This document shows positions 16,953-25,947 of a stretch of DNA of 64,000 bases, one piece after another (within the stretch, counting starts at the first letter, position 1; each line of letters starts with the position of its first letter). This DNA comes from Acidobacteriota bacterium (GTDB lineage: Bacteria; Acidobacteriota; Vicinamibacteria; Vicinamibacterales; UBA2999). The stretch is taken from assembly GCA_947482665.1 (NCBI GenBank), contig CANKJK010000005.1, forward strand, positions 192,229-256,228, written 5' to 3'. The notes beneath the pieces are model-generated. The model saw only the letters and a list, made by a program, of their open reading frames with translations. It did no database searches and was not told the DNA's origin. The position numbers and the translations under genes were made by a program.

Positions 16953-18839
16953 CTACGGCAGCCCGTAGGCCTGGACCGTGTCACCCGAGACAACCGCCAG
17001 AAACTGTCTGCCGTTGACCTGGTACATCAACGGGCTCGCGCTGGTCGTGCCCTTCACGCCGAAGCGGGCAACCTGCTTCCCCGTCTTCGCGTCGTAGGCC
17101 GCGAACTCGCCCAGGCCGCTGACCTGAAACACGAGATCGGACCCCGTCGAGATCAGGCCGGTTGGCCCGTTGAGCGAATCCGTGCGCCACACCTGCTCGC
17201 CGGTCAGCGGGTCATAGGCGCTGATCGTCTGCGCCCCGCGCGCGCCGCCGCTCCCGACGGCGCTGTTGGCGCGGCTCGCCACGAAACCCGGGCGGTCAGG
17301 ACCGGGACCCGGTTTGAGCGTGTCGCCGACGGGCTTCACCCGGCCGCTCCCGGCCCCGCAGGTGCCCCTCACGTAGAGGAGCCCCGTGCGGGGGCTGAAG
17401 GTCATGCCGCCAAAGCCCGCGGATCCGTTTGGGATGATCACGTCAGTGTTGGCCTGGAACGGGTGAAACATCGAGCGCACGAGCGGCTTCGCCTTCGGGT
17501 CGGAGACGATGGGATACGTAGAACAGAAGGGTTCCATCTGCACGCCGCGCGCGTTGTGCGGAATCGGCTGCGTGGGCCAGGGCTGCTCGTTGGGCACGTC
17601 GGTCGCGGTCGGCACCGGCAGCTCGACAATCGGATTCAGCGGCTCCCCCGTCTCGCGATTGAAGATGAATGGCCACCACACCTTGCCGCTGGTCGCCACG
17701 GCCTTGATGGTCTGCCCGTTCCGCGTGATGTCCATGAGCACGGGCGTGGTCATGAAGTCCTGATCCCAGATCTCGTGATGGATGCCCTGGAAGAACCACT
17801 TGAGCTTCCCGGTGGCGAGATCGAGCGCCACGATGGCATTGCTGAAGAGATTGATCCCGTGCCGCGCCGAGCCGTCGAAATCGGGCGAGGGATTGCCGAC
17901 GTTGAAGAAGATCATCCCGAGTTGCACGTCGATGGTCGGCGACGTCCACACGCCGCCGCCGGCCCTGGCGCCGCCCTGCCAGGTGTCCTTCGCCAGCTCC
18001 CAGCCGTCGTCGCCCGGCTGCTGCGGCACGGTCTGGAACGCCCACGTGATCGTCCCGGTCGTGCCGTCGACGGCCATCATGAAGCCACCGGGCGTGTGCG
18101 CATCGCCAAACCCGGTGCCCATGTAGAGCGTGCCGTTGTGGTACACGCCCGCGCCGGTCAACTCGAAGCCGATGCTGACCGCGTCGACATTGGCGGGGTA
18201 TTTATCCGGATACTTGAAGTGCAGCGCCTCGCCCACGATGTTCAGGAGGCCGCCCTTGCCGAATGACTCGACGAGCTTGCCGCTCTTGGCCTCGAGCGCG
18301 TAGACCATGTGCGGCCCATGCGCGTAGATGCGGCCGTCGCCATAGGCCGGGCCCCGCTGGCGCACCTCGCCGACAAACGGCGGCATCTCGAAGTGCCAGA
18401 TGAGCCCGCCGGTGACCGCGTTCAGCGCGTAGAGGTTGGAGCCCGACTGCACATACATCACGCCATCGACCACGATTGGCGTCTGCTGAAAGATGCTGTT
18501 GCGCGTGGCCAGCACGGCCGACCCGGCGGCCTGTGGCGGCAGGCCGAAACTGCCGGGCACGACAGACGGCTTGAAACTCCACTTCTGGACGACGGTGGCC
18601 GCATTGGCCGCCGTGATCTCAGTGGCGGGGACATAGCGCCCGCTGGCCAGGTCGTGGTGGTGCAGGGTCCAATCCAGCGACGTGCCCCTGTTCACCGCCG
18701 GTGCGTTCTGCTCGTGGGTGGTCTTGACCTGCGGCTGCTGGGCCGATGCGCCCGACACACTGCAGAGAGCCGCCACGGCTGCCGCCACCACCGTGTGCCA
18801 CGCGCGCGACGCCGTGCATCCAGGCCTTCGTCTCGTCAC
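16953..18839 (-). CDS. Secreted PQQ-dependent dehydrogenase family protein (quinoprotein)
   Basis: This 628-residue paralogue of the 8133-9971 protein shares blocks such as PGDDGWELAKDTW, GGGVWTSPTIDVQLGMI, DLATGKLKWFFQGIHHEIWD and TDVPNEQPWPTQPIPH. The start is placed at GTG 18839 because GGAGG lies 7 bases before it and the ORF then begins with a basic stretch (VTRRRPGC) and a hydrophobic signal (AWHTVVAAAVAALCSVSGASAQ). In-frame ATGs at 18866 and 18863 lack a ribosome-binding site. No haem motif or vicinal Cys pair is visible, so it is a simple quinoprotein or a cofactor-free relative. It diverges from the VOC and cytochrome/DUF1080 genes, which suggests shared work on extracellular carbohydrate. 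Confidence 0.84.
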   Translation of the reverse strand: MTRRRPGCTASRAWHTVVAAAVAALCSVSGASAQQPQVKTTHEQNAPAVNRGTSLDWTLHHHDLASGRYVPATEITAANAATVVQKWSFKPSVVPGSFGLPPQAAGSAVLATRNSIFQQTPIVVDGVMYVQSGSNLYALNAVTGGLIWHFEMPPFVGEVRQRGPAYGDGRIYAHGPHMVYALEAKSGKLVESFGKGGLLNIVGEALHFKYPDKYPANVDAVSIGFELTGAGVYHNGTLYMGTGFGDAHTPGGFMMAVDGTTGTITWAFQTVPQQPGDDGWELAKDTWQGGARAGGGVWTSPTIDVQLGMIFFNVGNPSPDFDGSARHGINLFSNAIVALDLATGKLKWFFQGIHHEIWDQDFMTTPVLMDITRNGQTIKAVATSGKVWWPFIFNRETGEPLNPIVELPVPTATDVPNEQPWPTQPIPHNARGVQMEPFCSTYPIVSDPKAKPLVRSMFHPFQANTDVIIPNGSAGFGGMTFSPRTGLLYVRGTCGAGSGRVKPVGDTLKPGPGPDRPGFVASRANSAVGSGGARGAQTISAYDPLTGEQVWRTDSLNGPTGLISTGSDLVFQVSGLGEFAAYDAKTGKQVARFGVKGTTSASPLMYQVNGRQFLAVVSGDTVQAYGLP

Positions 18840-19006
18840 CGCTGTGCCTCCTGCGCCTGCCATCATCCGCGCGGATTGTAGTCGAGTCGGCGAACGCTCG
18901 CGGTCCGCGCCTCCGTGCCTCACGTTGTCGCGGTCCAGCGGAAGGAGCGCGGGATGGGGCACAATGCGCGCGCGGCGATAGAGCCGCCTTTCCCGGAGCG
19001 TCCACC

Positions 19007-19513
19007 ATGAAACCTTTCGACGACCTGCTCGACGCCTACGATACGGGCCGCCTCAATCGCCGCCAGTTACTGCAGGGCCTCGTGGCTCTCGCGGTGCCCG
19101 CGACGGCCGCGGCCCAGGCGCCGGTGGCGGACCCCGTCCGGGCCCGCACGATCAATCACGTACACATCGTCGTGAACGATCTGGAGCAGTCGAAGGCGTT
19201 CTACGGGAAGCTGCTCGGCGCGAAGTTCCAGCACGAGTTCTCGAAGGACATCCACAGCATGGTGTTCCCCGGCGAAGGCGGATGGCTGAGCCTCGACGGC
19301 GGCACCTCGCAGGTGGACAAGGACAAGAAGAACCGCCTCGGTCACTTCGCGATTGGCATCGAGCGCTTCAATGCGGGTGAAACCAAGGCCGCCATCAACA
19401 AGGTGCTCCCGGACTTGAAGGTCGAGGGCGCGGCTGACGGTCGGTCTGTCTTCGTGTTCGATCCAAACGGCATCCGCGTGCAGTTGATGGCCAAGGAAGA
19501 CAAGGGGGCGTAA
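19007..19513 (+). CDS. Exported VOC/glyoxalase-fold protein
   Basis: This 168-residue protein has an N-terminal NRRQLLQGLVALAVPATAAAQA segment resembling a Tat or Sec signal (RRQLLQG instead of strict RRxFLK), then one vicinal-oxygen-chelate domain from about residue 45 (TINHVHIVVNDLEQSKAFYGKLLG, with H49 as a likely metal ligand, and a final FVFDPNGIRVQLMAK with E/Q at the ligand position). It may be a metal-dependent isomerase or lyase, or a binding protein. It starts at ATG 19007 with CGGAG 8 bases upstream. Its TAA shares one base with the ATG of the cytochrome/DUF1080 gene (TAATG), so the two are translationally coupled. Confidence 0.8.
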   Translation: MKPFDDLLDAYDTGRLNRRQLLQGLVALAVPATAAAQAPVADPVRARTINHVHIVVNDLEQSKAFYGKLLGAKFQHEFSKDIHSMVFPGEGGWLSLDGGTSQVDKDKKNRLGHFAIGIERFNAGETKAAINKVLPDLKVEGAADGRSVFVFDPNGIRVQLMAKEDKGA

Positions 19514-20613
19514 TGCACGCACTGCCGCGAATTCTGACAATGACGGCGGCCGCGGTACTGGCGGCCGGTGGGTGGATGCTCGCACAGCCCCAGACCAGCG
19601 CCAGTGGCACGCCTGCGGCGGCAGCGGCCGGTCCCGCGAAGGTGTCCGCGCCTCCAGGCCCCGGCTACTACACCGAGGCCCAGGCTGCACGAGGCAAGGT
19701 GAAATTCGAGAAGGAATGCTCGGACTGTCACTCGGTCGATCCCAAGAAGCCGCCGCGGGTGAGCTACGGTGGCAATCTCTCCTCCGGATTCCGCTCCCTC
19801 AAGGAGGCCCGCTACAACAACCACTCGCGCTACCCGAGCGTCTACTACTACTGGCGCCGCATGGAGAGCGAGCCGGGCGACAACATCGACCGTGTCTCGC
19901 CCAAGGACAAGCTCGACGTCCTCACCTACCTGCTCAAGGAAAACGGGTTCCCGCCTGGACCGAAGGAACTGGTCATTGACGAGAACGCGATGAAGGGCAT
20001 GTATCTCGACGCCGGCCCCGGCTTCGAGTGGCTCTTCAACGGGCGCGACCTCTCGGGCTGGGGCTTCCTCGCCGGGCACAACTGCGAGCCGAAGCCGCAG
20101 GGGTGTGGCGAAACCAACCCGTATCCGGAAGTCACCGTGAAGAACGGCGAGATGCTGGTGGCCGGCAAACACCACACCCTCGCCTATACCGAGCGGAAGT
20201 TCAAGAACTACACGCTGCAACTGGAGCAGCGCTTCAACAAGCGGTGGGACGACAACCCGGATCTCTTTCCCGTCAACGCCGGGGTCATGGTCTTCATGAG
20301 CAACATCCGCCACTGGCCCGACAAGTACGCGCTGGTCGACGGCCGCTGGTACGACTTCATGCACATCCAGTCACCGGGCCTGAACTGGAAGAACACCTAC
20401 GATGACGACGTCCGCCGCCGAGCCCTGCGCGGGCCGAATGAGTGGCAGGACATCGAAATCGTGGCAAAGAATGGCGGACTCAAGGCCTATCTCAACGGCC
20501 TGCTCATCTCAACCGTTGAGGAGGGCCAGATCACCGAGCCCTCACGTCTCGGCTTCCAGCTCCAGGTGGTCGAGACCCACATCCGCCACATCCGCATCAA
20601 GGTCGACGACTAG
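19513..20613 (+). CDS. Secreted cytochrome c-DUF1080 (3-keto-disaccharide hydrolase-like) fusion
   Basis: This 366-residue protein has a signal peptide (about 1-25), an Ala/Pro linker, and a small cytochrome c-like domain (about 50-150) with a CSDCH haem site and a possible distal Met in RRMESEPG. A DUF1080 jelly-roll follows (about 170-366; EWLFNGRDLSGWGF, PVNAGVMVFM, EWQDIEIVAKNGGLKAYLNG). DUF1080 (PF06439) includes 3-keto-glycoside hydrolases. Joining a haem domain to it suggests sugar oxidation coupled to cleavage in the periplasm, which is inference. It is coupled to the VOC gene and lies across from a quinoprotein that could feed electrons to it. Confidence 0.85.
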   Translation: MHALPRILTMTAAAVLAAGGWMLAQPQTSASGTPAAAAAGPAKVSAPPGPGYYTEAQAARGKVKFEKECSDCHSVDPKKPPRVSYGGNLSSGFRSLKEARYNNHSRYPSVYYYWRRMESEPGDNIDRVSPKDKLDVLTYLLKENGFPPGPKELVIDENAMKGMYLDAGPGFEWLFNGRDLSGWGFLAGHNCEPKPQGCGETNPYPEVTVKNGEMLVAGKHHTLAYTERKFKNYTLQLEQRFNKRWDDNPDLFPVNAGVMVFMSNIRHWPDKYALVDGRWYDFMHIQSPGLNWKNTYDDDVRRRALRGPNEWQDIEIVAKNGGLKAYLNGLLISTVEEGQITEPSRLGFQLQVVETHIRHIRIKVDD

Positions 20614-20640
20614 ACTCATCCACTCGCGACATAATGAGCA

Positions 20641-20669
20641 GGGGGCCGCGCAACAATGCGCCGGCCCCC
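20641..20669 (+). terminator. Stem-loop after the cytochrome/DUF1080 gene
   Basis: GGGGGCCG-CGC pairs with GCG-CGGCCCCC (11 bp with one bulged C) around a 6-base loop, 27 bp after the stop. It has no U-tract; a terminator or RNA-stabilising hairpin. Confidence 0.5.
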
Positions 20670-20810
20670 GTCGTAGTCAGAGGCGGGCAGAATCTCCTTC
20701 CGCCCGCGGCGCACGCCGCCAATTACCGTTGGGTTAGCCGCACCCGCCCGCTCCGATGCCGGATTGCCGTCCGGCCGGTCAGTGTTCGTGTGTCGAGGTG
20801 AAGTGAAGTG

Positions 20811-23078
20811 ATGTTCCGCGTTCGTTCCGTTGCCGCCCTCCTGGCGCTTGGCCTCGCATGGTCCGCCGCCGCCCACGCCCAGAGCGCTCCGCATGGCCCG
20901 CAGGTTGGAGGGCGCACGATCTTCGGCCCGCCGCCACCGGTCGCGCCAGCCGTGCAGACCCGGGATGAGGCCACGAGCCTGTCCACCGTCAGGGCGATCA
21001 AGCTCACCAGCCCCCTGACCTTTGACGGCACGCTCGACGAAGCCGTCTACAAGGACACGGAATCCATCACCGGCTTCTTCCAGGTGCTGCCCAAGGCCGG
21101 CGAGCCCTCGACGGAGAAGACCGAAGTCTGGATCCTGTTCGACAAGGACAACGTCTACGTGTCAGCCCGTCTCTGGGTGAAGGACATGAAGACGCTCATC
21201 GCCAACGAGCTGCGTCATGACAAGGCGCGCCAGAACGACGATTTCGGCGTGGCGCTCGACACTTTCTACGACCGGCAGACGGGCTATCTCTTCTACACGA
21301 ACCCCCTCGGAGCGGTCGGCGATTGTCAGGTGGGTGAGGCGACAGGCGCCACCAACTGTGACTACAACCCGGTCTGGGATGTCCGCGCGGGCCGCTTCGA
21401 TCACGGCTGGACGGTCGAGATGAAGGTGCCGTTCAAGTCGCTGCGCTACCGGCCCGGCGCCGAGCAGGTGTGGGGTATCAATCTGCGCCGGACCATCCGC
21501 TACCGCAACGAAACCACGTTCCTCACGAAACTGCCGATCACAGCTGGCGGTGGCGGCATCGGCCGTCTCTCCTACGCAGGAACGCTGGTCGGGGTCGAGG
21601 CGCCAGGCGGCGCCAGGAACCTCGACATCAAACCCTACGGCATCGCACGGATGACCTCCGACAACACGGTCAAGCCAGCCACCTCGAACGACGGCACGGG
21701 CGACTTCGGCGTCGACGTGAAGTACGGCGTCACGCAGAACCTCTCGGCGGACTTCACCTACAACACGGACTTCGCGCAGGTGGAGGCCGATGACCAGCAG
21801 GTGAACCTCACGCGCTTCAACCAGTCCTTTCCTGAAAAGCGCGACTTCTTCCTCGAGAGCGCCGGCATCTTCTCCGCCTCCGGTGGCGGCTCCCCGCTCT
21901 TTTTCAGCCGCCAGATCGGCCTGAACGCCGGACGGGATGTACCGATCCTTGGCGGCGCGCGCCTGACGGGCAAGATCGGCCGCATCTCGCTCGGGCTCCT
22001 GAACATCACCACGGACAGCGAACCAGTGAGCCATGCCGAGCGGACCAACTTCACGGTGCTGCGCCTACGACGGGACCTGCTCCGACGGAGCAGCATCGGT
22101 GCCACCTACACAGGCCGCTCCAAGTCGCTGGCCAACCCCACACGGGCCAGCCAGGCCTTCGGCGCCGATGCCGGCTTCAACCTCTTCACGGACCTGAACG
22201 CCGAAGGGTTCTTTCAGTGGGCGGATACGCCGGGCATCAGCGCCAGCAAGCACAGCTACGGCGGCACCTTCGGCTACACCCCGGACAAGTACGGCATCAC
22301 GGTGAAGCACCTGTTCATCGACGACCACTTCAATCCCGAGGTGGGCTTTGTCCGGCGCGACAACCTGCGCGAGACGACTATCACGCCGCGCCTGACGCAT
22401 CGGCCGAAGAGCAAGCGCGTCCGCCGCTACACGCTGACCGGCACGCTGGACTACAACACCAATCTGCGGAGGGGCCAGCTCGAAACCACCGACCACACGG
22501 TGACCTTCGATACGGAGTTCAACAGCTCCGACGCGATTAACGCATTCATCAACCACGGCTATGACCGGTTGTTCGCGCCGTTCCGCATCGCGCCCGGCGT
22601 GACCGTCCCGATCGGCGAGTACTCCACGAACACCGTCCACGGGCAGTACACGCTGGGACCGCAGAAGCGCTACACGGCCGTGGTGGGCTACGACTACGGC
22701 GGGCTCTGGGGCGGGCATCAGCACGTGCTGAGCATCGGCTCGGGCCGGCTCGCGCTCACGCCGCAATTGGCAGTGGAGCCCAGTGTCCAGGTGAACTGGA
22801 TCAACCTGCCGTACGGCTCCTTCAACACGCAGCTGTACCGGACGCGTGCCACCTACATGTTCACGCCTCGGATGTACGCCAGCGCGTTCGTGCAGTACAA
22901 CTCGACCAACAGCACGTTCAGTACCAATCTGCGCGTGCGCTGGGAATATCAGCCCGGCAGCGAGTTCTTCGTCGTCTATACAAACGACCAGAACATGAAC
23001 CCCCTCACGCCCAACCGGTCGTCGGAATTGCTGACCAAGGCCCTGGTCGTGAAGTTCAACAAGCTGTTCCGCTTCTAG
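20811..23078 (+). CDS. DUF5916 outer-membrane beta-barrel protein with CBM9-like domain
   Basis: This protein of about 755 residues has a signal peptide (MFRVRSVAALLALGLAWSAAAHAQ), a CBM9-like domain (about 60-240; LTSPLTFDGTLDEAVYKDTE, DRQTGYLFYTNPLGAVGD) and a DUF5916 barrel to the end (...VKFNKLFRF, with terminal Phe). The family is common in Bacteroidota and Acidobacteriota and its role is unknown; sugar binding or handling at the outer membrane is likely from the CBM9 part. Start: ATG 20811, preceded in frame by GTG 20808; GAGGTGAAG lies just upstream. A 16-codon ORF with three Cys (20756-20806) ends just before the start. The stop overlaps that of the convergent CusB-like gene in a shared CTAG. 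Confidence 0.85.
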   Translation: MFRVRSVAALLALGLAWSAAAHAQSAPHGPQVGGRTIFGPPPPVAPAVQTRDEATSLSTVRAIKLTSPLTFDGTLDEAVYKDTESITGFFQVLPKAGEPSTEKTEVWILFDKDNVYVSARLWVKDMKTLIANELRHDKARQNDDFGVALDTFYDRQTGYLFYTNPLGAVGDCQVGEATGATNCDYNPVWDVRAGRFDHGWTVEMKVPFKSLRYRPGAEQVWGINLRRTIRYRNETTFLTKLPITAGGGGIGRLSYAGTLVGVEAPGGARNLDIKPYGIARMTSDNTVKPATSNDGTGDFGVDVKYGVTQNLSADFTYNTDFAQVEADDQQVNLTRFNQSFPEKRDFFLESAGIFSASGGGSPLFFSRQIGLNAGRDVPILGGARLTGKIGRISLGLLNITTDSEPVSHAERTNFTVLRLRRDLLRRSSIGATYTGRSKSLANPTRASQAFGADAGFNLFTDLNAEGFFQWADTPGISASKHSYGGTFGYTPDKYGITVKHLFIDDHFNPEVGFVRRDNLRETTITPRLTHRPKSKRVRRYTLTGTLDYNTNLRRGQLETTDHTVTFDTEFNSSDAINAFINHGYDRLFAPFRIAPGVTVPIGEYSTNTVHGQYTLGPQKRYTAVVGYDYGGLWGGHQHVLSIGSGRLALTPQLAVEPSVQVNWINLPYGSFNTQLYRTRATYMFTPRMYASAFVQYNSTNSTFSTNLRVRWEYQPGSEFFVVYTNDQNMNPLTPNRSSELLTKALVVKFNKLFRF

Positions 23079-24646
23079 CGAGGGCCTGCGCCGGTCTCTT
23101 CCACCACGACGCTCCCCTTGAGCATCTGCTCGCCACAGGTGAAGGCGACCTCGCCGGCGATCGGATCAAGCAGCACCTCCACGGGCGTCCCTCGTGGCAA
23201 GGTGCGCCGGATGCCGAGTGAGGGAAACGCCACATCGGTGGCGCAGGTCTCCTCGACCATCCGCGTAAAGATGAGGCGGAGCCGCGTGCCTGGCTGCACG
23301 GACACGCGGCTCGGCTCGAAGCCCGCGGAGGTGACCGAGACCTGCACAGTCCTGATGGGTGTGGCCGCTGCCGCGCTCGCCGGCGCCTCGGCGCGGACCG
23401 GCTCGGTGGCCGCCACGCCTGACCGCTGACGCAGGCCGAGCCGCTCGACCTCCGACCGCAGCAGGAATCCTCCGGTCACCACCACCGGCTCACCGGCCGA
23501 CACGCCGTCGAGGATCGCCACGTCGGCGCCGCCGGTCTCGCCGAGGCGAACGGCACGTTCCACAAACGCCCCGGGCCGCCCGGTCACGGGCACGTAGATC
23601 ACGTGCCGCTCACCGACGGTCTGGATGGCTGTGCGGGGGACCACGACGACGTCGGACGCCCCCGGCTGGTCCAGCCGGACATCAACGAACATGCCGATCC
23701 GCAGGTCGCCGCGCGGGTTCGGCAGCTCCACACGGACGCGCGTCGTGCGCGTCTCCGGCCGCAGTTCAGGATCGATGTAACTCACCCGTCCGGTGCGCAC
23801 ACGCCCGGCGTCGGCCCCGATCGTCACGTGGGCGGTCTGACCGATCCGAAGCCCGCCGAGATCGCGCTCGTAGACATCCGCCACGACCCAGACCGATGAG
23901 AGGTCACTGATCGTGAACAACCGCATGGCCGGTTCGACGTTCTGCCCGGGATTCGCCATCCGCTCGGTGACGACGCCTGCTGACGGCGCCCGGACCAGGA
24001 AGATCGCGCCGGCCGGCGCCTCCCCGCCCCCGAGGAGCGCCAGTCGCGCCTGCGCGGATTCGAGGCCGGCCACCTGGGCGGCATGCTCGGCATGGGCGCG
24101 CTCCAGTTCCTGTTGACTGGCCGCGCCGATCGCGAGGAGCCGTTCGACGCGGCTGAGTTCCCGATCGTGGGCGGCCAGCATCGACTGGGCGGCCACCACG
24201 CGCTCGCGGACCTCCGCCACTTCCGGACTCTGCACCCGGGCCAGCACCTGACCCTGGCGCACCGCGGCGCCCAGCGCCACGGTCACGGTTTCGATCCGCC
24301 CGCTGACCAGCGGGGTCACGACTGTCTGGTGGTAGGCATCGGCCGCCACGACGCCCGGCACTCGCAGCGTGGCCGTGACGGTCCGCCGGCCAGCAGGCGC
24401 GGTCGAGATCTCCGCTCGCGCGAGCAGTTCCGGGCTGAGCGTGACAGTCAGGGTCTGCGGAGTCGGCGGGGGCACGGGATGTTCGGTTCGTGCGGGTGCG
24501 GCCGGGGCGCCGGCCTGCACGCCCTCAGCAGGCGCTGGCACGCTCCGGCGTGACGCGAGAAACCCCGCGGCGGCGCCTGCCACCGCAAGCCCCACGGCCA
24601 CGACCACCGCCGTTCCCCTTGTCAGCTTCACGGCCGGTTCCGTCAT
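23075..24646 (-). CDS. cusB: RND efflux periplasmic adaptor (CusB-like) with C-terminal cupredoxin-like domain
   Basis: This 523-residue membrane-fusion protein links the inner-membrane pump to the outer-membrane channel. It has an N-terminal anchor (GTAVVVAVGLAVAGAAAGFLA), barrel-sandwich halves around VVTPLVSGRIETVTVALGAAVRQGQVLA and VRAPSAGVVTERMANPGQ, a coiled hairpin between them (about 155-220), and beta-barrel and membrane-proximal domains to about residue 405. The last about 85 residues (VSVTSAGFEPSRVSVQPG ... FTCGEQMLKGSVVVEE) resemble a cupredoxin of the EfeO/plastocyanin type, with Cys in TCATD and C and M in TCGEQMLKG as possible copper ligands. Its ATG overlaps the TolC-like stop by 4 bases. 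Confidence 0.87.
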   Translation of the reverse strand: MTEPAVKLTRGTAVVVAVGLAVAGAAAGFLASRRSVPAPAEGVQAGAPAAPARTEHPVPPPTPQTLTVTLSPELLARAEISTAPAGRRTVTATLRVPGVVAADAYHQTVVTPLVSGRIETVTVALGAAVRQGQVLARVQSPEVAEVRERVVAAQSMLAAHDRELSRVERLLAIGAASQQELERAHAEHAAQVAGLESAQARLALLGGGEAPAGAIFLVRAPSAGVVTERMANPGQNVEPAMRLFTISDLSSVWVVADVYERDLGGLRIGQTAHVTIGADAGRVRTGRVSYIDPELRPETRTTRVRVELPNPRGDLRIGMFVDVRLDQPGASDVVVVPRTAIQTVGERHVIYVPVTGRPGAFVERAVRLGETGGADVAILDGVSAGEPVVVTGGFLLRSEVERLGLRQRSGVAATEPVRAEAPASAAAATPIRTVQVSVTSAGFEPSRVSVQPGTRLRLIFTRMVEETCATDVAFPSLGIRRTLPRGTPVEVLLDPIAGEVAFTCGEQMLKGSVVVEETGAGPR

Positions 24647-25947
24647 CGCACACCTCCCATCACCAGATTCACCATGACTGCCGCGTCGTACTCGGCGCCC
24701 GCGGTCTCGACATACGCCCGCTCCACGTCAATCACCCGCCGCCGCTCGGCGAGCACATCTGGGAGCGTCGCGCGTCCCAGTTCGTGGCTCTGCGACACGA
24801 TGTCGAGCACCCGGCGAGCCGTCGTGCGTGTCGCCGCCAGCACGTCCACTGCGCGGCGGGCCGCCTCCAGACTCGCCGCCGCTCCTGCCTGCTCGGTTTC
24901 GGCCGACAGCCGGACCGCATCGAGCGCCGCGCTGGCGCCGGCACGGTCTGCACGCGCGGCCTGCAGTTCGCCTTGATTCCGATTGAAGGGCAGGGTCACC
25001 CGAAGCCCGCCGGTAAGGTAGTGAAACACCCCGCTCACAGGCTCCAGCCGGCCGGACGGCGTCTGGCCCAGTTGCGGAAACCCGCTGTCCATCCGCATGT
25101 ACCCGCCGAAGACGCTCACCTCTCGCGTGCCGTCCCTCCGCACGGCGTCAATGCGCGCATCGGCCGCTGCCACGCGGGCGTCCGCCTCGCGCACGTCCGC
25201 GCGGAGGCCATCGCCAGCGCTGGTGCGTCCCTGCACCGGGACGTGCCGCCGGGCCTCCTCGAGTGTGTCCTTCAGCCGCAGCGGCGATGACGCCGGGATG
25301 GCCACCAGCCGGCGCAGGGCCGCGAGTGATGCCTCTACCCGTCCGCGTTGCAGATAGACGTCGGCCTCCAGTCGGCCGAGCTCCACGTCCAGCAGGTCCC
25401 GATCGACCGACGGCGCGGCCCCATCCGCCACGCGGGCGGCGGTGAGCTCGCGCTGACGGCGGGTCACACTGGCCATGTCGGCCAGCACGTCGAGCACGGC
25501 GGCGCCCATCACCACGGCGCCGTAGCGCGACCGCACATCGGCCGCCAGCCTCCGCTCGCGGTCAGCCAGACTCAGTTCGGTCAGCCGCGTCTGCGCCTCC
25601 GCCATGGCGATGCGACCGGGCCGTCGGGCGAGATCCAACGGCCACTCCACGCTCGCCATCGTCTGCGCATCCATGCCGCGCGGCACGTCGCGGCGTTCGA
25701 CCATGACCGACGGATTCGGGCGGAGCGCGGCCTGTTGCCGCATGCCGCGCGCGGCATCCAGACCGGTGCGGGCCTCGCGCAGCGACGGTTCGCTTGAGAG
25801 CGCCATCTGCACAGCCTCCTCGATGGAGAGGCCCCGCACGGGGTCGACAAACTGCGTGGATGGCGCCTCGCCTGTCCCCTGCCCGTGTGCGGGAACCGCG
25901 CTGACCAGCATGACCGCCACCATCACTCCCATCGATCGGCCGCTCAT
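24643..25947 (-). CDS. cusC: TolC-family outer-membrane efflux channel (CusC-like)
   Basis: This 434-residue channel subunit has a signal peptide ([23 protein letters not shown]). The two OEP repeats start at [23 protein letters not shown] (about 40) and about 235 ([21 protein letters not shown]). Long helical stretches and the [20 protein letters not shown] segment are typical of CusC/CzcC proteins. It has no lipobox Cys, unlike E. coli CusC. The ATG overlaps the CusA stop (ATGA at 25947-25944), and its own stop overlaps the CusB start the same way, so the three pump genes are translated as a unit. The substrate, Cu+/Ag+, is inferred from CusA. Confidence 0.87.
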   Translation of the reverse strand: MSGRSMGVMVAVMLVSAVPAHGQGTGEAPSTQFVDPVRGLSIEEAVQMALSSEPSLREARTGLDAARGMRQQAALRPNPSVMVERRDVPRGMDAQTMASVEWPLDLARRPGRIAMAEAQTRLTELSLADRERRLAADVRSRYGAVVMGAAVLDVLADMASVTRRQRELTAARVADGAAPSVDRDLLDVELGRLEADVYLQRGRVEASLAALRRLVAIPASSPLRLKDTLEEARRHVPVQGRTSAGDGLRADVREADARVAAADARIDAVRRDGTREVSVFGGYMRMDSGFPQLGQTPSGRLEPVSGVFHYLTGGLRVTLPFNRNQGELQAARADRAGASAALDAVRLSAETEQAGAAASLEAARRAVDVLAATRTTARRVLDIVSQSHELGRATLPDVLAERRRVIDVERAYVETAGAEYDAAVMVNLVMGGVR

